Assembly (NCBI GenBank): GCA_963682025.1
Contig: CAVMKG010000237.1
Coordinates: forward strand, 7,501 to 71,500
Source of the DNA: Cordilura impudica
Taxonomy: Eukaryota > Arthropoda > Insecta > Diptera > Scathophagidae
Direction: 5' to 3'
DNA: 64,000 nt
The notes beneath the pieces are model-generated. The model was not told the origin of the DNA. It saw only the letters and a program-made list of their open reading frames with translations, and made no database searches. Numbering within the stretch: position 1 is the first letter of the stretch; the number at the start of each line of letters is the position of its first letter. Positions 11,609 through 19,400 of this stretch are shown piece after piece. Both the position numbers and the translations under genes were made by a program.

Positions 11609-12501
11609 TTTTTTGGAGCATTTAAATCAATTTGTGGAAGACGACCAATGTTAGCGGATCTTGGATTTTCCCTGTATATATATTCACGAACCAATGTATA
11701 TTTAGGCCAAAAATTAGGATCCAGAATACGTTCAAAAAGATCATTAGTAACAGTAACTTTGAAAGAAGTAATGGATCTTGGTTGAGAAAAAACAAACTTA
11801 TATGTTGAAATGTCTACGTTTGGACCCACCTTAGATTTAATGAAGGAATCAACATCTTCAGTAGTTGTATCAAAAGCCAGCCTCGAGATGAAAACAGTTT
11901 TTTTAGGTGGTACAGCTCTTAGCGTATTATTTATAGTTTGACTATTATTGAAAACGGGAACATGGTTATTTAAGGCAAATTCAGGTTGATTATGGGCAAT
12001 ATCAGCACAGCTCAAAGGCATAGCAGGATCCTTAATGTTATTAATAATTGAAAGTGAATCAGGTATAGAAGAACCAGAAGTAACATGAACCGGAACAGGA
12101 TTATTGTTTTTTTCTTTGGTAGCATTTCTTGACGATTTACGGCGTTTCGGTGAAGATTGAGGAGGAGATTTTAAATTATCCAATGATTTGAAATCGTCAA
12201 ATAATTTTCCATAATCATTAATACGATTAGTTAAATCCGACGCTTCTTCTTGGATATTCAAAAATTTCTTTTTTGTATCTTGAAAGAAGCGATAAAAACT
12301 TACGCCAATTTTTCTGCACTTATAGCAGCACCAATGTAGACCTTTATTATTGGTCAAAGCATCCGCAACTAACCCAGAAAGACCACTACATTTAAGATGA
12401 CAAAGTTCATGACACAACCAACAAACGATCATCCGTTCCCCATCATCCTTAATGGAACAAGTATTTATCAAACAGGACATATTAATAAACAGATGTGGCA
12501 A
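11605..12501 (-). CDS. ORF1: PHD-like zinc-finger nucleic-acid-binding protein
   Basis: 298 residues; would package element RNA. A C4HC3-like finger covers residues 10-62: MSCLINTC, CWLCHELCHLKC, then WCCYKC. A coiled stretch rich in charged residues follows (about 70-100), then a basic patch SPKRRKSSR, a Ser/Asn-rich linker and a C-terminal domain (VFISRLAFDTTTEDVDSFI) resembling an RRM-like fold. PHD-bearing ORF1 proteins are known in some Jockey/CR1-type elements. The second Met (residue 8) could also be the start. ORF1 ends exactly at the slippery site before ORF2. Confidence 0.85.
   Translation of the reverse strand: MPHLFINMSCLINTCSIKDDGERMIVCWLCHELCHLKCSGLSGLVADALTNNKGLHWCCYKCRKIGVSFYRFFQDTKKKFLNIQEEASDLTNRINDYGKLFDDFKSLDNLKSPPQSSPKRRKSSRNATKEKNNNPVPVHVTSGSSIPDSLSIINNIKDPAMPLSCADIAHNQPEFALNNHVPVFNNSQTINNTLRAVPPKKTVFISRLAFDTTTEDVDSFIKSKVGPNVDISTYKFVFSQPRSITSFKVTVTNDLFERILDPNFWPKYTLVREYIYRENPRSANIGRLPQIDLNAPKN
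11608..11614 (-). promoter_or_regulatory. Putative -1 ribosomal frameshift heptamer A AAA AAC
   Basis: In the ORF1 frame the last codons read CCA AAA AAC TAG. A AAA AAC is a canonical X XXY YYZ slippery sequence, and a -1 shift enters exactly the open ORF2 frame (CTA GGA GCT TGT), 27 codons before the first ORF2 Met. The position just before the ORF1 stop is striking, but frameshifting itself is inferred. Confidence 0.55.
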
Positions 12502-13005
12502 CGCTACTTTTTAAGTTTGACAGTTTTATTACAAATTATGTGTAGTTATTGTTAAATATAAGAAAAGAGTTTACTTGTTTGTTTGTTATCAATTTTGCAA
12601 ATAGGCTGCTATGTGTTGTTATTGTAAAATGGGTGTTGTTGTAAAAATATTATGCACTTGATTGTTCGTATTTTATTTGCGTTTTCTTATTTGAGTAAGT
12701 AGTGTTGTTATTGTTGTACAACTAAGTTATTGTCTGTTTCTTTTTATGCTTTGTTCTATTTAATTTAAGATTTTTATGTTTGTAATTTTAACTTTGTTGA
12801 TTTTAATTATTTCAAAAACAATTTATTACAAATTCAATGTTAACAAAGTAACTTTATGAAATCAGAGTTATGTGGTTTTAAAGGTAATAAATTCCTGGTT
12901 ATTTTAGTGGTAATCACAAATCACAATTTTCTTTACAATAAAAGAATATAACAAAAATGTACGGATCAAAATATTTCACGACTGTTTTCAACAACGTTCA
13001 ACGTT
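12502..13005 (-). other. 5' leader of the retrotransposon
   Basis: Non-coding sequence between the element 5' end and ORF1. Internal promoter activity is expected here for this class, but I cannot point to a specific element. Confidence 0.6.
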
Positions 13006-13006
13006 C

Positions 13007-13521
13007 AAAATGGATGGCAATACCGCAAGAAGATTCTTTTCAGATCCAGAAACAGCATCTGATATAACAGGAGTGGATTTAAACCTTATTTTCAGATTCA
13101 AAATAATCCTAGAAGTACTTGCGTGCAATGAAGAAATTGAATCTAGAATATTTGGAGATTATGCTAAGGAAACTGCAAAAATATGTACAACCAACTACTC
13201 CTGGAGAAATATGTCTGCAACAGTTCACAAAATCCTTTATCATGGAGAAGATGTCATTAAATATCATTTCGTGCCACTTGGAGATCTATCAGAGGAGGCT
13301 CAGGTAAATGGAATAAGGATTACAGGTTTTATAGAGAGCACAATACTAGAAAAATTTCACGAAATTCCACAAATGAAGATCTATTTAATATATTATTGGC
13401 AACGTCAGATCCGTTCATCTCCAGTATTCGAAATCAATGGAAAGTGGAGCATCGGGATTTACATAAAGAAGTCAAAAAACTACTAAAGAACAGAAATAAC
13501 ACAAAACAAAATATGGAATAA
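13007..13521 (+). pseudogene. Transib transposase, C-terminal region
   Basis: Continuation of the transposase after the retrotransposon insertion. It opens MDGNTARRFF, then ITGVDLNLIFRF, and reaches LGDLSEEAQ near 13280-13302; the Glu in SEEAQ is the third catalytic position, matching RAG1 SEGNESGNK. After SEEAQ the frame is disturbed: the usual EARNK stretch is garbled. The ATSDPFISSI block is read in another frame near 13395, and the chain ends KNRNNTKQNME-stop at 13521. The following retrotransposon begins immediately after this stop. Confidence 0.88.
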
Positions 13522-13534
13522 TTGCAACCAATAT

Positions 13535-15090
13535 TTGAGTCAAATGAATAATAATTATAATTGCCTTTCATTGACAAATAGCCCCAACATTGTATCTAAC
13601 CTTCAATCTCTTGCTAACGGCTTTCCTACTTTTGAATTCACTGCTGTTACCGAAGTGGATGTATGTTATGCCATTAGAAACGTTAGATCTAATGCAATTG
13701 GCGGAGATGGCGTATCTATTAAATTCTTGAAGATGACATTGCCCTTTATTATAGGACCCCTTACACATATATTCAATCATTGTGTAACTACATCGACTTT
13801 CCCAAAGTTGTGGAAAACATTGTGTAACTACATCGACTTTCCCAAAGTTGTGGAAAATTGGTAGGGTAATTCCTGCCCAATTTGCATTCTTTCTGTTCTG
13901 TCGAAGATAATTGAGTCTCTTATGTCAAAGCAAATTACCGAATATCTTAATACTAATGAACTTCTCTCTCCAGCTCAATCCGGATTTCGTTCTTTCTAGC
14001 TGTACTACAGCAGCTTTGAAAGTTATTGATGACATAAGACCAGAATATGATTCTGGGAATTTGTCATTTATGTGCTTGTTGGCCTTTTCGAAGGCTTTTG
14101 ATAGCGTAAATCATATGATACTTTGCCGTAAATTAACACATCTCTTTAGTTTTACCGATTCAGCCATTACACTTTTGAAAAATTACTTGTCTGGGCGAGT
14201 TCAGAAGGTTATAGTGGGCGATAGGGAATCTTGTATGAAGATGGTTACATCTGGGGTCCCATAGGGATCTGTTCTTGGACCCCTTTTATTCAGTATTTTT
14301 GTAAATGATGTTTTTAGTGTTTGCAAATATGTCCGAGTTCATGCATATGCTGATGATTTACAGCTTTACATCTCGAATCGAACTGATTCTATCGACGTAA
14401 CATGCTGCAAAGTTAACAAAGACTTAGATGCAATAGGGAAGTGGGCAGATGTGAATAATCTACTGCTTAATCCAAATAAATCAACTGTTTTACCAATTAG
14501 TAGATACAAATTGGGCTTTTATATTAACTCCACCCTTTCATGTGGTGATCATATTAATAATATAGTACGTAATGTGTATCTTACCCTTCGTAACCTTAGA
14601 TTGTCCTCCAACTTTACACCGATTAAAATTAAACGAAAACTCATAACTCAGTTGACAGTCCCACTAATTTCATATTCCGATGAAGTTTATAGCAAACTTG
14701 ACTCCCACTCTATACATAAGCTGCAGGTCTCTTTTAATAATGCTACACGATATGTCTATGGTCTGCGGCGATTTAGTAGCATATCAGGGTGGAGAAAAAT
14801 GGTACTTGGTTGTGACTTAGTGGACTTTCTTCGAATGAGAAACTTATTATTCATACATAAATTACTTCACCAAAAAACACCCGCATATCTGTATGAAAAA
14901 ATATATTTCGGTAGGTCTACAAGATGTATTACATTGATTATTCCATGATACAGATACCTAAACACCAGCAGATTCTTTTTCGTTAATGCCATTAAACTTT
15001 GGAACACCTTACCTACAAACTTAAAACTAATTGCAAGGAAAAATAGCTTTAAGCAATCACTTTTTGAATACTTTACTAGAAACAATTAAA
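13535..15090 (+). pseudogene. Reverse transcriptase of a truncated non-LTR element
   Basis: Recognisable RT: RSNAIGGDGVSIKFLK at 13686, LAFSKAFDSVNH (motif A) at 14080, SGVP-stop-GSVLGPLLF (motif B, stop at about 14262), HAYADDLQLYI (motif C, YADD kept) at 14340 and WADVNNLLLNPNKS at 14444. The thumb (GFYINSTLSCGDHI) and C-terminal region run to about 15090. A 40-base tandem duplication at 13781-13860 breaks the frame; there are further stops. No ORF1 or endonuclease remains. Confidence 0.88.
13781..13860 (+). repeat. 40-bp tandem duplication inside the RT gene
   Basis: The unit beginning TGTGTAACTACATCGACTTT is present at 13781-13820 and again at 13821-13860, essentially identical. Forty is not a multiple of three, so it shifts the frame. 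Its near identity suggests a recent replication slip. Confidence 0.95.
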
Positions 15091-15380
15091 TATTTCCCTT
15101 TCTAACTACTAATTTTCTTAACTTTAATTTTCTAAATTGCTGTCTTATTTACTTATATTTCATTTTAGTCATTGACCTTGATAATCAACTCCCCATTTGT
15201 ATTGTTAAATTTGTAATATTAAATTTATATTGCTAAATTTGTATTGATGTTTTAATTTTAATTTTTTTACTATTTTTTAAAAATGTACTAATTATGACTT
15301 AAATTATGTAATAACTTTTGAACTATAAAAGAATTATATTCTTATTGTTCTAATAATTCAATTAAATAAATAAATAAATT

Positions 15381-15967
15381 GTTATTTAAGTACGAAAAAC
15401 ATAATATTAGTAAAAAATAATAATAAACGGAACCTACCATTGTTACAAATGCAATTAAAATCTATTTTAGTTTTTATTTTTAAAATGTTTTTTAAAATTA
15501 TCAAATTTGACAGATTTTTAGGTAATATTATTAACGTTTTTTTTAAGTGTAAATCTTCTTTGAGTGTAAACTAATTTGCAAATTTGACAACAAAAAATTT
15601 TTAATTTTTCAGTAATAATAGCAAAACCTCCAGTTAATTTTATTATTTTTTTAGTGTAAAAATTTTTTTGAGTGTAACATTAAAAAAATCCCATTATTAC
15701 AAAAAATTTTTATAATTATTATTAAAATCCAAATAATAAATTTTTTAATAAATAAAAAAATAATAAACACATATATCTAAAAGTTAAAAAAAATCAAAAG
15801 TTCAACTTTGACCTAGAATTCCATAAAAAGTCCTGAATCAATATAAATGTAATTAAAACCGAGTCAAGCTGAACTAAATATCTATCCATTAAAAATCACT
15901 TAAATATTTTGTTCGGTTCAAAAGTTACAGAATTTTGGCCAATGAAAAACGATTTTCAGCTACTGTG
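15381..15967 (+). other. Transib 3' non-coding region and right TIR
   Basis: AT-rich sequence with repeated words (TTTTTTGAGTGTAA at about 15550 and 15665) and no gene. It ends in the right inverted repeat at about 15933-15967. Confidence 0.6.
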
Positions 15968-15972
15968 CGACG

Positions 15973-16225
15973 CTGGTAAATATATCATGTATGGTCAGCC
16001 AGCTACGTTACACAATTACAATAAGGGCATGGGTGGTGTGGATTTGGATGGCAATGCAACTACCCAATCAATATACGTGGAAAGAAATGGTATTGGCCTT
16101 TGTGGTGCACTACTTTGAATTCCGCAGTTGTGATTAGTCTAAAAGGATTTAAAGTCTTTGTGACAGAAGCTCTTCCTTTGACAGAGAGGAAAGAAACTAC
16201 CGATGAGGACGTCGTGGGACTATAG
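15973..16225 (+). pseudogene. piggyBac transposase, C-terminal part
   Basis: Resumes directly after the CGACG duplication: KYIMYGQPATLHNYNKGMGG, then VDL, then in a shifted frame IRGKKWYWPLWCTTLNS. The YN-MGGVD block and the IRGKKWYWP block are diagnostic of the piggyBac family and follow the W-DNK-V block in intact members by a short distance, as they would here if the Transib were removed. The frame ends TDEDVVGL-stop at 16225. The C-terminal Cys-rich finger of the family is absent. Confidence 0.9.
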
Positions 16226-16306
16226 CCTTTAATTTTTGCTATAAAACGTATATATCGACCGAAAAAAAAAAATTATGGAGGGTTTAAAATACATTTTCAT
16301 TTTTAG
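16211..16306 (+). repeat. Repeat shared with 26203-26303
   Basis: GTGGGACTATAGCC, ATTTTTGCTATAAAACGT and GTTTAAAATACATTTTCATT occur in the same order at 26209-26303 with few changes. It overlaps the end of the piggyBac coding region, so it is probably piggyBac 3' sequence with a second, shorter copy. Confidence 0.8.
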
Positions 16307-16530
16307 TTGAATTTTAGTACAAAAGTGAATTGTTAAAAGGTTAAAAAAGGTTTTTTTTTATATAATGTCTTATTTTTTCAGTTAATTTTACAACTAATAT
16401 TTTTTAAAAATTTGTTAAGTTAAATTTTGTCAGAAAATGCCAAACTTTGGCCCCCGTAAATTTTTTTGTCCTAATGTTCACAAGGGCCAAAGGTTGGCTT
16501 TTTTAAAAAGAACCCGAGTAAAAATATAAT
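16307..16530. other. AT-rich spacer with a hairpin
   Basis: Contains the inverted repeat CCAAACTTTGGCCC (16440-16453) and GGGCCAAAGGTTGG (about 16484-16497), a 13 of 14 stem around a 30-base loop. No coding sequence. May be the true 3' end region of the piggyBac element. Confidence 0.5.
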
Positions 16531-16820
16531 TTATTAAGCGCGAACGCAAAAGTTACCTGATATTGGCTCCAGATAGAGAAGTTTCAATGAAAAAGTCGTA
16601 TGTTTTTACTTTAGTTAAAAATATTTTTATTGTCTTTTAAATATTTCTATAACAATTTTTATTGTTAGTCTATAAAATACATACATTTTTAAATCAAGAA
16701 AAATTATTAAGTTTATAAAAAAGAATATAACTTATTGAAATTTCTTTGTTGAAAATAAATATCAGTACTTAACCATTGTTCAAACTGTAATGAATACTAA
16801 TTGTGGAAACCTTATTATAA
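16531..16820 (-). mobile_element. Internally deleted Transib derivative
   Basis: GCGAACGCAAAAGTTACCTGATATTGG at its left matches 31132-31160, and GTTCAAACTGTAATGAATAC followed by ATTGTGGAAAC at its right matches 32290-32335. In the longer copy these two segments flank Transib transposase, so this is a deletion derivative lacking coding sequence. The termini are not resolved. Confidence 0.65.
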
Positions 16821-17952
16821 AGGGTCCGCCATCTAACGTTTTTTTTTCACCTAGTGCTTGTTTCGTGAATGGTAACAGTTAGTTCATGTCTGATTTGACA
16901 GATAATTAGTTTTATCCTTCCGCTGAACGAATACGGTTGTGTATACGCTTGAACAACGCTGGGAAATATTGTTGCAGAATGTGTGCGAAAATTGCTTACG
17001 GATTTTGGAAGAAGAGATGCACCGTCAGCTCCGTATGTTCGTTATCTTGTGAAAAAAGTGAAAGAAACTGGCATCCTCATCGATAAACCAAAGCGTGAAA
17101 AGCCAAAACCAGTGCGTACACCCGAGAATATTGCTGCTGTGACAGAAAGTGTGCGTGAAGCGCCATCAACATCAATTCACCGTCGTTCTCAAGAATTGAA
17201 CATTTCGGAGGCATCATTGAGACGAATTTTGCATAAAGACCTTGGTATGACGCCATACAAAGTCCAATTGGTTCAGGAGTTGAAGCCAACTGACCATCCA
17301 ATGCGTTTTCGATTCGCTAAGTGGGCCTGCGATCGACTTACAGAAGATGCCGATTTTGCAAAATTGTCGCATTTGGGGCACAGAAAACCCGCACGCATAC
17401 ATTGAAAAGCCGATACACCCAAAACGAGTCACTGTTTGGTGCGGATTTTGGTCCAGAGGCATAATTGGGCCATTTTTCTTCGAAAATGAGCAAGGAGTGA
17501 CCGTTACAGTCAATGGCGATTGTTATCGGGCCATGCTGACCGAATTTTTGTTCACAAAAATTGAAGAGGAGGATATTGGCAACATTTGGTTTCAACAGGA
17601 CGGCGCTACATGCCACACAGCCGAAGCTACACTCGATGATTTGCGCCCTGTTTTTGAAGATCGCATTATCAGCTGATGTCGTTTGGCCACCTCGGAGCTG
17701 CGATTTGACACCGTTGGACTATTATTTGTGGGGGCCCTCAAAGATAAGTGTTACGCCAACAAGCCAGAGACAATTGGCGCTTTAAAGGACAATATTCGTG
17801 AAGCCATTGGTGAAATACAGCTGCACACAATCGATAATGTGCTTAAAAATTGGACCGATCGTGTAGGCTACTGCATGGCCAGCCGAGGCAGCCATTTGAA
17901 TGAAATTATTTTCCATTATTAACCGGAAGGATTGTACTTTCAAATAAAAAAA
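16821..17952 (+). mobile_element. Tc1/mariner-superfamily element, defective
   Basis: Begins after TTATA as AAGGGTCCGCCATCTAACG, consistent with a TA target, and continues past the transposase stop (17922) to about 17952, where a DINE-like sequence replaces the right end. The homology with the Transib derivative stops exactly at 16820, which sets the left border. Confidence 0.75.
16983..17922 (+). pseudogene. mariner-type transposase lacking the first catalytic Asp
   Basis: Cut-and-paste transposase remains. The helix-turn-helix part reads VRTPENIAAVTESVREAP and ISEASLRRILHKDLGMTPYK. Between DADFAK and NCRIWGTENPHAY (about 17355-17366) the family's SDEAHF block, with the first catalytic Asp, is deleted. 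The second Asp is in WFQQDGATCHTA (about 17585) and the third in CDLTPLDYYLWG (about 17700-17735). Frameshifts lie at about 17360, 17675 and 17735, and the C-terminus reads SRGSHLNEIIFHY. It cannot encode an active enzyme. Confidence 0.93.
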
Positions 17953-18075
17953 GAAATTTGAGGTCGACTCAGAAAGTGATTTTGAGTCGATCCGTATAAT
18001 AAAAGATGGGTATAGGTCCAATATTTTTGGTAGTTTCAGACATCGGGGCAAACTCATTATACCCTAGCCACATAG
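17953..18075 (-). mobile_element. DINE-like 5' fragment, second subfamily
   Basis: Reverse complement of the 26304-26430 sequence: GTCGACTCAGAAAGTGATTT, ATAATAAAAGATGGGTATAGG, AATATTTTTGGTAGTTTC and the terminal TATACCC at about 18058. Joined directly to the truncated mariner. Confidence 0.75.
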
Positions 18076-19400
18076 TGGAAAACTTTTGTATTCATAAATT
18101 TTGCACAAAATATCTGACCTTGGGTCAGAAAAATTGTTCTGGTGCACACGAGCGGAAACTGGCGGGTATACAATGAGGTATAGGAGTGTAGGGGAGGGTT
18201 CCGAAGAGTGCAAGATTTTGTTTGATGGCTTTTGATGGGTAGGAGTTATGGTCTATTAAGTAGGAGATTTTCGGGAAATTTTGACCTCTTTAAAATTTTT
18301 TTTTAATTTCTAAACGACTCAGTGAAGTTACAAAATTATATATATATTACTTTAAAATCTTTTGAAATAAAAAGTTACAGTCATTTAAAAATTAAACTTT
18401 ACAAAGAAATTTTTAATTTTAGCAAAAAGTCCATTTTCGATTCGCTGTGATATAGTTGAAATAGGGTCGCAATTTTTTGGCTCCTGAGGTTCACTGGTAT
18501 TTACTTTCAAATGAATAACATAACTTTAAGATAGCTAACCATGAACAAAATGATTTTTGGCCGCTTTCTCAAAATATGGTCCATAGTGCGACCGTGAGGA
18601 ATACCGACCATCAAATCTTCCAAAAGTTGAGTGAAAACATTGTCGCTGTCAACTGATGGGATGTGGTAAGCCAACAATTTATATGTGCGAGGAATGCAAT
18701 GTGCCTCTGCATACAAATTGTTTCAAACTAAAATATGGATGATATAATTTTTTCACGACTTTTCTTTCGGCTATTTTTTTTATCTTATGATTTTTTTTTC
18801 AAATAATAACAGTATAGATTTAATTCATTATAATTTTTACTAACTTTCATAATTTTTGTACCATTTTATTCGAAAGTAATGAAATAAATTAATTAAACAG
18901 CAAATAAACCAAATGTTTCATTTACATACAAGGTCGACATATAGATAAGCGCCAGTGTACAAAATTTGAAACAGGTTTTTCCGGGAAAACAGAAAATCGG
19001 AAAATTCTTTTGACCACATTTTTTAATTCAGCGGGTCCTAATCACCCTAAAAAGTAAAATTTTCCAAAAAATAAAAATAAATTTGAATCTCGGAGTGAAA
19101 TGGTTTTTGGGAATTGATTTGAATTTTTCAAATCTACGTAAAAAAATACAGATACCACTCGTATGACTCTGAGCAAGTGTACCATGCTTATGTTAAAACG
19201 CAATTAAAGGTCTATAGACAGATCTAAGTGAATGTGTATGGAGACTATGACTATAATTCGATCCACACTCTTAATTTTGGAGCGGTGTTTAATAGATATT
19301 TTATAGTAAAACAAACACATATCAGGAATATTTGATCATGACATATATTATAATCGTTATCTTCAGGTAATTTAAGCCTTTCTTATAGGGTCTATTTGTA
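18076..19400. other. no recognisable gene; one small repeat
   Basis: Unique-looking DNA. At 18555-18600, CTTTCTCAAAATATGGTCCATAGTGCG closely matches 45345-45372, so an uncharacterised repeat family passes through here. No coding match. Confidence 0.5.

Larger units (their letters stand above)
8630..13005 (-). mobile_element. Full-length two-ORF non-LTR retrotransposon (Jockey/CR1-like)
   Basis: Complete element on the minus strand. Its 5' end (AACGTTGAACGTTGTTG) is at 13005, then a leader, ORF1 (12501-11605), ORF2 (to 8729), a short 3' UTR and a tail of TAATAAATA-type repeats at 8630-8660. The 6-bp TSD is CAAAAT. Both ORFs are open, so this copy may be young or active. It sits inside the Transib transposase. 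The clade (Jockey, CR1 or a relative) cannot be settled by eye. Confidence 0.92.
13522..15380 (+). mobile_element. 5'-truncated non-LTR retrotransposon
   Basis: Starts within the linker before the reverse transcriptase and ends in an AAATAAATAAATAAATTG tail at about 15362-15380. It inserted just past the Transib stop codon. Possible short TSD (AATT-like) is not convincing. Different family from the element at 8630-13005. Confidence 0.8.
6181..15967 (+). mobile_element. Transib transposon with two nested retrotransposons
   Basis: Left end CACTGTGACTGAAA and right end (read inward) CACAGTAGCTGAAA are inverted repeats that stay similar for about 35 bases, through a shared TTTCATTGGC. The flanking TSD is CGACG. 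Transib termini begin with CAC and resemble the V(D)J recombination heptamer CACAGTG. Broken Transib transposase lies at 7151-8623 and 13007-13521. About 6.2 kb is foreign: a full retrotransposon at 8630-13005 and a truncated one at about 13522-15380. Confidence 0.9.
4479..16306 (+). mobile_element. piggyBac element, split by a Transib insertion
   Basis: The left end is probably TTAA at 4479-4482 followed by CCCATTTACTTTTTGTC; piggyBac elements target TTAA and usually begin with CCC. Transposase remains lie at 5112-6175 and continue at 15973-16225. The 9.8 kb between them is a Transib with its own TSD. The right end is not certain: the stretch after the stop (to about 16306) recurs at 26203-26303, as expected of a 3' UTR. 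Coding parts are confident; element ends are inferred. Confidence 0.7.

Noticed and set aside
7151..13521. Host RAG1-like immune gene
   Set aside because: RAG1-like blocks lie between CAC-type inverted repeats with a CGACG duplication and are broken, so this is a Transib transposon.
17077..17616. Minus-strand ORFs opposite the mariner
   Set aside because: Antisense shadows of a recognisable transposase frame.
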